DNA from: Streptomyces sp. NBC_00878
Lineage (GTDB): Bacteria; Actinomycetota; Actinomycetes; Streptomycetales; Streptomycetaceae
Assembly (NCBI RefSeq): GCF_026341515.1
Contig: NZ_JAPEOK010000001.1
Span: 310,001-374,000 of the forward strand
Direction of reading: 5' to 3'
Length of the DNA stretch: 64,000 nt
A program made the position numbers and the translations under genes. Below the pieces are notes generated by a model. The model saw only the letters and a list, made by a program, of their open reading frames with translations, did not search any database and was not told the origin of the DNA. Of this stretch, positions 16,273 to 25,388 are shown one piece after another; within the stretch, counting starts at the first letter, position 1, and each line of letters begins with the position of its first letter.

Positions 16273-17724
16273 TCACTTCACCGGCATCGCAAGATACTGG
16301 TACTCCAGGAACTCGTCGATCCCCACCCGGCCGCCCTCCCGGCCCAGGCCCGACTGCTTGACGCCGCCGAAGGGCGCGGCCGGGTTGGACACGAGCCCCG
16401 TGTTGAGGCCGACCATGCCGACCTCCAGCCGCTCGCTGACCCGCAGCGACCGGTCCAGGCCCCCGGTGAAGACGTAGCCGACGAGACCCCACGGTGTGTC
16501 GTTCGCCGCGCGGATCACCTCGTCCTCGTCGTCGAAGGTGAGGATCGCCGCCACCGGGCCGAAGATCTCCGTCTCCATCAGCCGACTGCCCGGGTCCACA
16601 CCGGCCAGCACGGTCGGCGGGTAGAAACGGCCGGGGCCTTCCGGAGTGGCGCCGCCGACCAGCACCCGGGCGCCTCGCCCGACGGCGTCGGCGACCAGGT
16701 CCTCGACCTTGGCGCGGCCGGCGTCGTCGATCAACGGGCCCACGTCCACGCCTTCCTGGGTGCCGGGGCCCACGACGAGCGCCCCCATGCGTGCGGCGAG
16801 GCGCTCCGCGAACTCGTCCGCGACGGAGCTGTGCACGAAGAAGCGGTTGGCCGCCGTGCACGCCTCGCCCATGTTGCGCATCTTGGCGGTCATCGCACCG
16901 TCCACCGCGGCGTCCAGATCGGCGTCGTCGAAGACGATGAACGGGGCGTTGCCGCCCAGCTCCATCGAGGCGCGTACGACGGTGTCGGCACACTGGGCGA
17001 GCAGGATCCGCCCCACCTGCGTGGAGCCGGTGAAGGACAGCTTGCGGATGCGACCGCCTCTCAGGAGCGGCTCGACGACCTTGTCGGCCCGTGAGGTGGT
17101 GACGACGTTCAGCACGCCGTCCGGCAGACCCGCCTCCCGGAGGATCGCGGCCAGCGCGAGGCTGGACAGCGGGGTCTGCGGGGCGGGCTTGAACACCATC
17201 GTGCAGCCCGCCGCGATCGCGGGTCCGATCTTGCGGGTGCCCATGGCCAGCGGGAAGTTCCACGGCGTGATCAGCAGACAGGGACCGACGGGGCGGCGCG
17301 TCAGCAGCATCCGGTTGCGGCCGTCGGGCAGGGTGCCGTAGCCGCCCCCGTCGACGCGGACCGCCTCCTCGGAGAACCAGCGGAAGAACTCGGCCGCGTA
17401 CGCCACCTCGCCGCGGGCCTCGGCCAGCGGCTTGCCCATCTCGGAGGTCATCAGCAGAGCGAGTTCGTCGGTGCGGGCGATGATGATCTCGTACGCGCGG
17501 CGCAGGATCTCACTGCGCGCGCGAGGTGCCGTACGGGCCCAGTCCTCCTGTGCCGCGACGGCGGCGTCCTCGGCGAGCCGGGCGTCCTTAGGCCCCGCGT
17601 CGGCGACGCGGCAGAGGATCTCGCCGGTCGCCGGGTCGTCCACGGGCATGGTGGCACCGGCTTCGGCGTCCAGCCACTTGCCGCCGAGGAACAGCTGTTT
17701 CGGTACGTCGTTCAGAATGCTCAC
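16273..17724 (-). CDS. gabD: NAD(P)-dependent succinate-semialdehyde dehydrogenase
   Basis: 483 residues, full-length aldehyde dehydrogenase. Catalytic residues are present: Asn156 (ITPWNFPL), Glu255 (MELGGNAPF) and nucleophile Cys289 (NMGEACTAANR). The spacing of these motifs and the C-terminal FGGVKQSGLGREGG match GabD. It oxidises succinic semialdehyde to succinate, completing GABA catabolism with the upstream aminotransferase. The GTG start has GGAG at 5 nt and overlaps, as GTGA, the stop of a 54-codon ORF lying between it and gabT. A divergent PucR-type regulator beyond gabT is the likely local controller. Confidence 0.95.
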   Translation of the reverse strand: MSILNDVPKQLFLGGKWLDAEAGATMPVDDPATGEILCRVADAGPKDARLAEDAAVAAQEDWARTAPRARSEILRRAYEIIIARTDELALLMTSEMGKPLAEARGEVAYAAEFFRWFSEEAVRVDGGGYGTLPDGRNRMLLTRRPVGPCLLITPWNFPLAMGTRKIGPAIAAGCTMVFKPAPQTPLSSLALAAILREAGLPDGVLNVVTTSRADKVVEPLLRGGRIRKLSFTGSTQVGRILLAQCADTVVRASMELGGNAPFIVFDDADLDAAVDGAMTAKMRNMGEACTAANRFFVHSSVADEFAERLAARMGALVVGPGTQEGVDVGPLIDDAGRAKVEDLVADAVGRGARVLVGGATPEGPGRFYPPTVLAGVDPGSRLMETEIFGPVAAILTFDDEDEVIRAANDTPWGLVGYVFTGGLDRSLRVSERLEVGMVGLNTGLVSNPAAPFGGVKQSGLGREGGRVGIDEFLEYQYLAMPVK

Positions 17725-17885
17725 GGTGTGTCTCCGGGCCGGTCGGCGTGGGAAGAGGGACGGGCTGGGGCGGCGGGGTCGAGCGGGGACAGGGGCACGG
17801 TGTCGTCGTGCGCCGACGCTCCGGTCCCGCGAGGCGGCAGCGGCGCCGCCTCGCCGCCCGCGATGGGCTCCGGACCACCGCTCAT
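17721..17885 (-). CDS. Small coupled ORF between gabT and gabD (54 residues)
   Basis: ATG overlaps the gabT stop as ATGA (17882-17885) and its TGA overlaps the gabD GTG start as GTGA (17721-17724), so translation could pass through all three without a break. The product (MSGGPEPIAGGEAAPLPPRG and onwards, ending HADRPGDTP) is Pro/Ala/Gly-rich and probably disordered. No family is recognised. It may be a genuine small protein or only a translational bridge keeping gabD coupled to gabT. Confidence 0.5.
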   Translation of the reverse strand: MSGGPEPIAGGEAAPLPPRGTGASAHDDTVPLSPLDPAAPARPSSHADRPGDTP

Positions 17886-19141
17886 GGCGCCGGGATCCCG
17901 GTTTCCACGGCTGCGGACCAGGCCCGTAGCCCCTCGTCGATCGCCGTCTCGTCGACGACGAGCGCCGGGATCATCCGCACGACCTGGTTCCAGGCCCCGC
18001 ACAGCAGCAGGAGCAACCCCTCGTCCACCGCCGCCCGTTGCACCCGTGCGGCGGTCCCGGGGTCCGGCTGTCCGTCCTCGGTCACGAACTCGGTCCCGAG
18101 CATCAGGCCGAGTCCTCGTACGTCCCCGATGCCGGGGGTGTTCGCGGCGACCGCCTCAAGGCCGGCCCGCAGCCGTGCTCCCATCGCGTCGGCGTTCTCG
18201 ACGAGTTTCTCGTCGCGTACGACGTCGAGCGTGGCGCAGGCCGCGGCGCACGCGACGGCGTTGGCGCCGTACGTGCCGCCCTGCGAGCCCGGCCACGCCT
18301 TGCGCATCAGTTCCTCGGGGGCGGCGATGCCCGACAGCGGGAAGCCGCTGGCCAGCCCCTTGGCCGTGACCAGGATGTCCGGGGCGACGCCGAAGTGGTC
18401 GTGGCCCCAGAACCGGCCGGTGCGGCCCACTCCCGTCTGCACCTCGTCCAGGATCAGCAGGAAACCGTGGCGGTCCGCCCGCTCGCGCAGCCCTTCGAGG
18501 AAGGCCCGGTTCGCGGGCACGTATCCGCCCTCGCCGAGCACCGGCTCGACGATGACGGCGGCCGTGTCGTCGGGCGAGGAGATCGTCTGGAGCGTGTAGT
18601 CGAGTTCCTGGAGTGCGAAGCGGGTCGCGGTCTCCTCGTCCCAGCCGTACCGGTATGCCGTCGGGAAGGGAGTGACGACCACCCCGCTCATCAGCGGCGA
18701 GAAACCTGAACGGAAGCGGGTGCCGGAGGTGGTCATGGCGGCGGCGGCCACGGTCCGGCCGTGGAAACCGCCGTGGCAGACCAGGACGTTCGGCCGGCCG
18801 GTGGCCTGCCGGGCCAGGCGCAGCGCCGCCTCCACCGCCTCGCTGCCGGAGTTGGTGAAGAACAGGCTGTCCAGGCCTGCCGGAAGCACCTCGCCGAGCT
18901 TGTCGACCAGCTGCCGCAGCGGCTGGTGCATGACCGTCGTGTACTGGCCGTGGATGAGCGTGCCGACCTGTTCCTGAGCGGCGGCGACGACCCTGGGGTG
19001 GCAGTGGCCGGTGCTGGTGACGCCGATGCCGGCGGTGAAGTCGAGATAGCGGCGGCCGTCCTCCCCGTACAGGTGGACGCCCTCGCCCCGGACCGCCACC
19101 ACGGGCGTGGCCTGGCGAAGGTGCGGCGACAGTGTGGTCAT
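17882..19141 (-). CDS. gabT: 4-aminobutyrate aminotransferase
   Basis: 419 residues, class-III PLP aminotransferase. PLP Lys261 (ILVTAKGLASGFPL), Asp232 (LILDEVQTGVGRTG), GSEAVEAALRLAR, and CHGGFHGRT for phosphate binding. Converts GABA plus 2-oxoglutarate to succinic semialdehyde plus glutamate, feeding gabD downstream. The ATG has GGGAG at 6 nt. Divergent from pucR across 279 bp, which contains repeated GTCAAC motifs. Close relatives act on other omega-amino acids, so the exact substrate is inferred from the gabD linkage. Confidence 0.93.
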   Translation of the reverse strand: MTTLSPHLRQATPVVAVRGEGVHLYGEDGRRYLDFTAGIGVTSTGHCHPRVVAAAQEQVGTLIHGQYTTVMHQPLRQLVDKLGEVLPAGLDSLFFTNSGSEAVEAALRLARQATGRPNVLVCHGGFHGRTVAAAAMTTSGTRFRSGFSPLMSGVVVTPFPTAYRYGWDEETATRFALQELDYTLQTISSPDDTAAVIVEPVLGEGGYVPANRAFLEGLRERADRHGFLLILDEVQTGVGRTGRFWGHDHFGVAPDILVTAKGLASGFPLSGIAAPEELMRKAWPGSQGGTYGANAVACAAACATLDVVRDEKLVENADAMGARLRAGLEAVAANTPGIGDVRGLGLMLGTEFVTEDGQPDPGTAARVQRAAVDEGLLLLLCGAWNQVVRMIPALVVDETAIDEGLRAWSAAVETGIPAP

Positions 19142-19301
19142 GTTCGTCTCCCGGCGCTGTGTCGGATGTCGCGCTGCTCGCGCGATCGCTTCTCGCTGGG
19201 TCGTTTCGAGCTCGGCTTCTTGAGTTCGGCGTCCTGAGCCTTTCCAGGGAGCCGGACGGCGACAACGTCTGATCTGTCCGCCGCGGGCATGGCATTTGGA
19301 C

Positions 19302-19350
19302 GTTGTGTCAACCGCCCGGGGCGGGGCACGTCGTCAACGACCCGGTCAAC
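19302..19350. promoter_or_regulatory. Cluster of GTCAAC motifs in the gabT-pucR divergent region
   Basis: GTTGTGTCAAC (19302-19312, itself an inverted repeat GTTG-n3-CAAC) is followed by GTCAAC at 19333-19338 and at 19345-19350. A plausible binding cluster for the adjacent PucR regulator; not proven. Confidence 0.35.
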
Positions 19351-19420
19351 GGCCGTCGGGCCGATCTTGCGCAGGTGGCGGGTGCTTGTCAGAGTGGCCG
19401 GGCACGTATGGAGGGGCACC

Positions 19421-21130
19421 GTGAGTGAGGAACACCGGACAGCCGGACCGCCGCACGGGAACGAGCCGGAGGCGGCGACCGGCCATCCCCTCACCGTGGG
19501 CGACGTGTTGGGGCTTCCGGTGCTGGCCGCGGGACAGCCCCGAGTCGTCACCGGCGAGTCCGGTCTCGACCGCCGGGTCCAGTGGGTGCACATCACCGAG
19601 CTCACGGACCCCGCCTCGTTCCTGAAGGGCGGGGAGCTCGTGCTCACCACCGGTATGCCGCTGCCGGAGCAGCCCACCGAGGTACGGCGGTACGTGGACG
19701 AGCTCGCCGACGTCGGCGCGGCGGCCCTCGTCATCGAACTGGTCCGCCGGTACCACCGCCCGCCCGAGGCGCTGGTGCACGCCTGCCGGACCCGTGGTCT
19801 GCCGCTCGTCACCCTGTCCAAGGACGTCAACTTCCTTGACGTCACCCAGGTCGTCCACGCGCTAATCGTCGGCAGGCAGATGGACGCGATGCGCAGGACC
19901 CAGCAGATCCACGAGGCGTTCACCGCGCTGACGCTGCGCGGCGCCGCTCCGGAGGAGGTGGTGCGGGCGGCCTCGGAGACGAGCGGCCACACCGTCGTGC
20001 TGGAGAACCTGGTTCATCAGGCGGTGATCTGCGAACCCTCGGGCCGTACCGTGGAAGAGGCGCTCAGCGAGTGGGAGCAGCGCTCCCGGGCAACCCCTCC
20101 CTGCGACCACACGGATGTACTCGGCCCCGAACACTGGCTCGTGGCACCGGTGGAGTACCGCGGTGAACCCTGGGGGCGCGTCATCATGCTGCCTGCCCAG
20201 TCCCCCCAGTCACCCCAATCCCGTACGCCGTCCCCAGCCCGTACCCCGTCGTTCGGCCCCGAGGATGTCGCCGTACTGGAACGGACGGCGATGACGCTGA
20301 CCATCGCCCGGCTCATCCACCCCACGACCTGGGAACGAAGCGCGCACCGCAACGCCCTGCGGGACATAGCCGAGCAGCGCCACCGCTCCCCCGACGAGGC
20401 CCGGACCCGCGCCGCCGCGCTGGGTCTGCCCACCGAGGACTGCCGCTTCCTGGCCGTCCTGGTCGAAACCCGCGCCCATGAGGACGACGGGCAGCTGGAA
20501 GCCCTGCTGGCCGGGGAACTGCGGACGGCGACCGTGCCCGCGCTCGTGGGCGAACTGGCCCCGGGACGCGTCGGCGTACTGCTGTCCCTGCGTCCCGCGC
20601 AGGCCTGGCGGCCCATGATCGAGGAGCTCGGCCGCACCGCGCTGAACCTGGACCCGCGGGCCGTCGTGAGCGTCGGCTCCGAGGTCACCGATCTCTCCCG
20701 CGCGTCCCGTTCCTTCCGCGAGGCGGCCCGTGTCGCGGAAGCGGCACTGCCGCGCTCCTCCGAGACATGCTTCTCCGACACACGCTTCTCCGACAAGTGC
20801 TTCTACGAGCTGTCCGACATCGGCCTGCGGCACCTGGTGTACGCCCTGCGTCAGGACCCGCGTGTCCAGAGCTATGCCGAGCGGCAACTCGCCCAGCTCA
20901 TCGACCACGACAGCCGGCACGGCACCAGCCTGCTGACGACGCTGCGCCACTACCTGGACGCCGCCGGGAACAAGACCACCGCCGCCCGCCGCGGCGAGCT
21001 GTCGCGGCAGACTCTCTACCAGCGTCTGCGCGCGATCGAGCGCCTTCTCGGCCGCGACCTCGAATCCGGCGAGCACCGCACCGAGTTGCACGTGGCGCTC
21101 ATCGCGCTCGACGTGTCACGCCTCGGCTGA
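19421..21130 (+). CDS. PucR-family transcriptional regulator
   Basis: 569 residues from a GTG with GGAGGGG before it. The N-terminal PucR domain (about 25-150: LTVGDVLGLPVLAAGQPRVV, WVHITELTDPASFLKGGELV) is followed by a central GGDEF-like region and a C-terminal PucR-type HTH (TSLLTTLRHYLDAAGNKTTA, SRQTLYQRLRAIERLL). These sense purine or amine catabolites. Its head-to-head position with gabT-gabD points to control of GABA use. A short Ser/Pro repeat (QSPQSPQSRTPSPARTPSF) is inserted near residue 262. Confidence 0.93.
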   Translation: MSEEHRTAGPPHGNEPEAATGHPLTVGDVLGLPVLAAGQPRVVTGESGLDRRVQWVHITELTDPASFLKGGELVLTTGMPLPEQPTEVRRYVDELADVGAAALVIELVRRYHRPPEALVHACRTRGLPLVTLSKDVNFLDVTQVVHALIVGRQMDAMRRTQQIHEAFTALTLRGAAPEEVVRAASETSGHTVVLENLVHQAVICEPSGRTVEEALSEWEQRSRATPPCDHTDVLGPEHWLVAPVEYRGEPWGRVIMLPAQSPQSPQSRTPSPARTPSFGPEDVAVLERTAMTLTIARLIHPTTWERSAHRNALRDIAEQRHRSPDEARTRAAALGLPTEDCRFLAVLVETRAHEDDGQLEALLAGELRTATVPALVGELAPGRVGVLLSLRPAQAWRPMIEELGRTALNLDPRAVVSVGSEVTDLSRASRSFREAARVAEAALPRSSETCFSDTRFSDKCFYELSDIGLRHLVYALRQDPRVQSYAERQLAQLIDHDSRHGTSLLTTLRHYLDAAGNKTTAARRGELSRQTLYQRLRAIERLLGRDLESGEHRTELHVALIALDVSRLG

Positions 21131-21137
21131 CGTCCCG

Positions 21138-22280
21138 TCAGGCAGCCACCGCGGCGCCCCGTTCCGCCCCCTCTCGGTGGATCGGCGTGTCCGAGCCGGT
21201 CAGCGGTACGCCCGTGCCGCCCCGCCGGGCCGCGACGATCTCCGCCGCGATGGACAGGGCGGTCTCCTCGGGCGTACGGGCGCCGAGGTCGAGCCCGATC
21301 GGTGACCTGAGGCGGGCCAACTCCCCTTCGGTCAGCCCTACTTCACGCAACCGCCGCTCGCGGTCCGCGTGGGTGCGGCGCGAGCCCATCGCGCCGACGA
21401 ACGCGACCGGCAGCCGCAGAGCCGCCGTCAGCAGGGGGATGTCGAACTTGGCGTCGTGGGTGAGTACGCACAGGACCGTGCGGGCGTCGGTCGTGGTGCG
21501 CCGGAGGTAGCGGTGCGGCCAGTCGACGACGATGTCGTCGGCGTCGGGGAAGCGGGCCCGGGTGGCGAAGACGGGTCGGGCGTCGCACACGCTCACCTCG
21601 TAGCCGAGGAACTTGCCCGCGCGAACGAGCGCCGCGGCGAAGTCGATCGCGCCGAAGACGATCATGCGGGGCGGTGGCACGTTCGACTCGACCAGCAGCG
21701 TGAGGCCGCCGGGGCAGTGGGAGCCGTCCTCCGACAGGTCGACCGTGCCGGTGCGACCGGCGTCCAGCATGGCCCGCGCCTGGGCCGCCGCCGTCCGGTC
21801 CAGCTCGGGGTGACCGCCGAATCCGCCTTCGTACGAGCCGTCGGGCCGCACGAGCAGCGCCTGGCCCAGGAGTTCGGCGGGCCCCCGGGCGATCCGTGCG
21901 AGGGCCGTCGGCTCTCCCCGGGCGGCAGCCGACAGGGCCGACCGGAACACCGTCCGGGCGGGTGCTGTCGCGGCGACCGGAGTGACCAGGATGTCGATCA
22001 CCCCGCCACAGGTCAGTCCGACGGCGAAGGCGTCCTCGTCGCTGTAGCCGAACCGTTCCAGGACGGTCTCACGGTCTGCCAACGCCTGTTGGCACAGCTC
22101 GTACACCGCTCCTTCCACACAGCCGCCGGAGACCGAGCCGATGACCGTGCCCGCGCTGTCGACGGCGAGTGCGGCGCCGGGGCCGCGCGGGGCGCTGCCG
22201 CCCACGGCCACGACGGTGGCGACGGCGAAGTCCCGGCCCTCCTCCGCCCAGGCCCGCAGCTCCTCGGTGATGTCAAGCAT
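21138..22280 (-). CDS. xdhC: XdhC-type molybdenum cofactor maturation protein
   Basis: 380 residues. N-terminal XdhC/CoxI domain (GGSAPRGPGAALAVDSAG, SVSGGCVEGAVYE) and C-terminal Rossmann domain (CVLTHDAKFDIPLLTAALR, VGAMGSRRTHADR). It binds Moco, promotes its sulfuration and inserts it into the hydroxylase encoded upstream. The ATG overlaps the end of paoC by 8 nt (ATGCTTGA), so translation is coupled. Only 7 nt separate its stop from the convergent pucR stop. Confidence 0.93.
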   Translation of the reverse strand: MLDITEELRAWAEEGRDFAVATVVAVGGSAPRGPGAALAVDSAGTVIGSVSGGCVEGAVYELCQQALADRETVLERFGYSDEDAFAVGLTCGGVIDILVTPVAATAPARTVFRSALSAAARGEPTALARIARGPAELLGQALLVRPDGSYEGGFGGHPELDRTAAAQARAMLDAGRTGTVDLSEDGSHCPGGLTLLVESNVPPPRMIVFGAIDFAAALVRAGKFLGYEVSVCDARPVFATRARFPDADDIVVDWPHRYLRRTTTDARTVLCVLTHDAKFDIPLLTAALRLPVAFVGAMGSRRTHADRERRLREVGLTEGELARLRSPIGLDLGARTPEETALSIAAEIVAARRGGTGVPLTGSDTPIHREGAERGAAVAA

Positions 22281-24399
22281 CCGCGCCTGCCATGAGGACA
22301 CGGTCGGGCCGGATGGGCAGATGCCGGTGGCGTACACCTGTCGCGTGCCAGACCGCGTTGGCGATCGCCGCCGCCGCGCCCACGATGCCGACCTCGCCGA
22401 TGCCCTTGATGCCGACCGGGTCGTCCGGATCCTGGTCGTCGATCCAGTCCGCCTCGATTGCCGGGATGTCGGCGTGTGCGGCCACGTGGTAGCCGGCGAG
22501 GTCGGCGCCGTAGTGGCCGCCGCTGTTGCGGTCCCGTACGGCCTCCTCGTGCAGGGCCATCGAGATGCCCCAGGTCATTCCGCCGACGAACTGGTTGCGG
22601 GCGGTGAGGGGGTTGACGATCCGGCCTGCCGCGAAGATGCCGAGCATGCGACGCACCCGTATCTCGCCGGTGGCCGGGTCCACGGCGACTTCGGCGAACT
22701 GCGCGCCGAAGGAGTGCCGTTCGGCCTGCGCGAGGGCGCCGACGGCCTCGGTGGTGTCGGACCGCACGGTGATTCCCTCGGGCGGGACGGTGGTGCCGAG
22801 GGCGAGCCGCTCCCGCAGTTCCGCGGCGGCGGCCATGACCGCCCAGGCCCAGGAGCGAGTGCCCATCGAACCGCCGGCGATGAACGCGAACCCCAGGTCG
22901 CTGTCCCCGATGTGTACGCGCACGCGGTCCGGCGCCGTCTCCAGCCCGTCGGCGGCGACCAGGGTGAGCGCGGTCCGGGCTCCGGTGCCGATGTCCGTCG
23001 CGTTGATCCGCACGGTGAAGGTGCCGTCCGCCTCCGCGGTGATCGCCGCCGTGGACGGTGCGGCACCGGCGGGGAAGGACGCGCCCGCCGTGCCGGAGCC
23101 GAGCAGCCAGCGCCCGTCGCGGCGCAGTCCGGGGCGCGGGTCACGCGCCTCCCAGCCGAACCTGCGGGCACCTACCTGGAAGCAGGCGATCAGCTTGCGG
23201 CCGCTGAACGGGAGCCCGGAGACCGGCCCCCGCTCGGGCTCGTTGCGGGCGCGCAGTTCGATGGGGTCGAGGCCGCACTTCTCGGCGAGTTCGTCGAACG
23301 CCGACTCCAGCGCGAACGAACCCGGTGCCTCGCCCGGCGCGCGCATCCATGTCGGCGTCGGCACGTCGAGTCGGACGACCCGGTTGGCGGTGTGGTGCGC
23401 GTCGGCGCCGTACATCGTGCGGGCCGGCAGGGCGGCCGTCTCGACGAACTCGTGCACGGTCGAGGTGAGGCTCAGCGAGCTGTGTTCCAGTGCGCGCAGT
23501 CGGCCGTCGGTGTCGGCGCCGAGCCTGAGGCGCTGCCGTGTGGGGCTGCGGTAGCCGGCGAGCGAGAACATCTGACGGCGCGTCATGACCACGCGAACCG
23601 GGCGCTGCAGAACGGTCGCGGCCATCACGGCCGCCACCTGGTGGGCTCGGACGCCCTTGCTGCCGAAGCCACCGCCGACGTGCTCGGACCGTACCCGTAC
23701 CGAGGCGGGGTCGAGCGAGAACAGGTTGGCGAGTTCACTGGCGACCCAGAAGGTGCCCTGGTTGGAGTCGACGACCTCCAGGCGCCCGCCGTCCCACAGG
23801 GCCGTCGCCGCGTGCGGCTCCATCGGGTTGTGGTGTTCCTCCGGGGTGGTGTACTCGGCGTCCAGCACGACGGCGGACGCCGCGAGTTCCGCGTCCAGAT
23901 CCCCCTGCTCGATCACGGCCGGTCCGTGGCTGTCGAGCGCGTACGCGTCCGGGTGTTCGGCGGCGAAGTCGACGTCGTGCGGCTCCTGTTCGTAGTGCAC
24001 GACCAGCGCTTCGGCTGCCTCCCTGGCCTGTTCGGAGGTGTCGGCGACGACCAGGGCGACCGGCCAGCCCATGTGCGGCACCCGGTCCCGCTGGAACACG
24101 GCCGCGGTCGGGTCCGGCGTCCCGAGCAGGCCCACGTACTCCGTGTCGAGCCGCGGGGCGTTCTGGTGGTGCAGGACGGCGAGCACACCCGGCAGGGCGA
24201 GCACGGCATCGGCGTCCACCGAGCGGACGCGCCCCCGGGCGACGGTCGACAACACCAGCCAGCCGTGGGCGAGTTCGGCGAAGGGGATCTCTCCGGCGTA
24301 GCGGGCCGCTCCGGTGACCTTGTCGCGGCCGTCCACGCGGGTGTGCGCGGTGCCGACGGCGCCCTGCACCACCCTGGTTCCGGTCGTGGCCGTGGTCAT
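22273..24399 (-). CDS. paoC: Molybdenum hydroxylase large (Moco-binding) subunit, PaoC/YagR-like
   Basis: 708 residues, xanthine dehydrogenase/aldehyde oxidase large-subunit family in the compact PaoC form. Moco-contacting EHVGGGFGSKG and PTWMRAPGE, and catalytic Glu in GIKGIGEVGIVG near the C-terminus. Hydroxylates an aldehyde or N-heterocycle; the true substrate is unknown. Its ATG overlaps the paoB stop (ATGA) and its end overlaps xdhC. Together with paoA and paoB it forms a three-subunit enzyme. Confidence 0.93.
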   Translation of the reverse strand: MTTATTGTRVVQGAVGTAHTRVDGRDKVTGAARYAGEIPFAELAHGWLVLSTVARGRVRSVDADAVLALPGVLAVLHHQNAPRLDTEYVGLLGTPDPTAAVFQRDRVPHMGWPVALVVADTSEQAREAAEALVVHYEQEPHDVDFAAEHPDAYALDSHGPAVIEQGDLDAELAASAVVLDAEYTTPEEHHNPMEPHAATALWDGGRLEVVDSNQGTFWVASELANLFSLDPASVRVRSEHVGGGFGSKGVRAHQVAAVMAATVLQRPVRVVMTRRQMFSLAGYRSPTRQRLRLGADTDGRLRALEHSSLSLTSTVHEFVETAALPARTMYGADAHHTANRVVRLDVPTPTWMRAPGEAPGSFALESAFDELAEKCGLDPIELRARNEPERGPVSGLPFSGRKLIACFQVGARRFGWEARDPRPGLRRDGRWLLGSGTAGASFPAGAAPSTAAITAEADGTFTVRINATDIGTGARTALTLVAADGLETAPDRVRVHIGDSDLGFAFIAGGSMGTRSWAWAVMAAAAELRERLALGTTVPPEGITVRSDTTEAVGALAQAERHSFGAQFAEVAVDPATGEIRVRRMLGIFAAGRIVNPLTARNQFVGGMTWGISMALHEEAVRDRNSGGHYGADLAGYHVAAHADIPAIEADWIDDQDPDDPVGIKGIGEVGIVGAAAAIANAVWHATGVRHRHLPIRPDRVLMAGADA

Positions 24400-25388
24400 C
24401 GGGCGGCCTCCTCGGCGAGTGCGGTCAGCTCTGCCACCACGAGGTTGCGCATGAGTGTCACCTTGTATCCGTTGTGCGGCAGCGGCCGGGCGGCCGCGAG
24501 TTCGGCGTCCGCGGCGGCGGCGAACGTCTCGGTGTCGGCCACCGCCCCGGTCAGTACGCGTTCGGCCGCCCGGGCCCGCCACGGCCTGGAGGCCACCGCC
24601 CCGAAGGCCAGGCGCACCTCGCGTACGACGCCGTCCCGGACGTCGAGTGCGGCGGCGATCGAGCCGATCGCGAAGGCGTACGAGGCGCGCTCGCGCACCT
24701 TCCGGTAGCGCGAGTGGGCGGCGACCGGGGCGGGCGGCAGGGTGACGCCGGTGATCAGCGCCCCCGGCGGCAGCGCGGTCTCCAGGTGCGGGGTGTCGTC
24801 CACGGGCAGGTAGAACTCGGTGAGCGGCAACTCGCCCGGCCCGTCGGCCGTTTCGTACGTGACGACGGCGTCGAAGGCCGTCAGTGCCACGCCCATGTCG
24901 GAGGGGTGGGTGGCCACGCAGTGCTCGGAGGTGCCCAGGATCGCGTGGTTGTGGTGCTCGCCCTCGACGGCGGGGCAACCGCTGCCGGGCACACGCTTGT
25001 TGCAGGGCTTGCTCACGTCCGCGAAGTAGCCGCAGCGGGTGCGCTGGAGCAGGTTCCCGCCGACGGTGGCCATGTTGCGCAGCTGCCCGGACGCGCCGGC
25101 CAGCACGGCCTGGGTCAACGCCGGGTAGCGGCGGCGGACTTCGGGGTGCGCTGCGAGGTCGCTGTTGGTGACGGTCGCGCCGATGCGCAGGCCGCCGTCG
25201 TTCGTCGACTCGACGGTGTCCAGCGGGAGTTGGCGTACGTCGACCAGCCGGGCGGGCCGTTCGACGCCGGTCTTCATCAGGTCGACGAGGTTCGTGCCGC
25301 CGCCCAGGAAGCGCGCCTCGGGATCTGCGTCGAGCAGGGCGACCGCGCCGGAGACGTCGTACACCCGCTGATATCCGAACTCCCTCAT
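24396..25388 (-). CDS. paoB: FAD-binding subunit with extra Fe-S cluster motif, PaoB/YagS-like
   Basis: 330 residues. FAD motif (ARFLGGGTNLVDLMKTG, ATVGGNLLQRTRCGYF) plus a Cys-rich insertion (TRCGYFADVSKPCNKRVPGS, then GC and SEHCVATHPSDM) matching the additional [4Fe-4S] site of PaoB. It passes electrons from the molybdenum/2Fe-2S chain to an acceptor. Both ends overlap neighbours as ATGA, so the operon is translationally coupled. Confidence 0.93.
   Translation of the reverse strand: MREFGYQRVYDVSGAVALLDADPEARFLGGGTNLVDLMKTGVERPARLVDVRQLPLDTVESTNDGGLRIGATVTNSDLAAHPEVRRRYPALTQAVLAGASGQLRNMATVGGNLLQRTRCGYFADVSKPCNKRVPGSGCPAVEGEHHNHAILGTSEHCVATHPSDMGVALTAFDAVVTYETADGPGELPLTEFYLPVDDTPHLETALPPGALITGVTLPPAPVAAHSRYRKVRERASYAFAIGSIAAALDVRDGVVREVRLAFGAVASRPWRARAAERVLTGAVADTETFAAAADAELAAARPLPHNGYKVTLMRNLVVAELTALAEEAAR

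Noticed and set aside
16118..16477. Arg-rich reading frame antisense to the gabD 3' end
   Set aside because: No ribosome binding site and codon bias opposite to real genes; the clear ALDH frame lies on the other strand.
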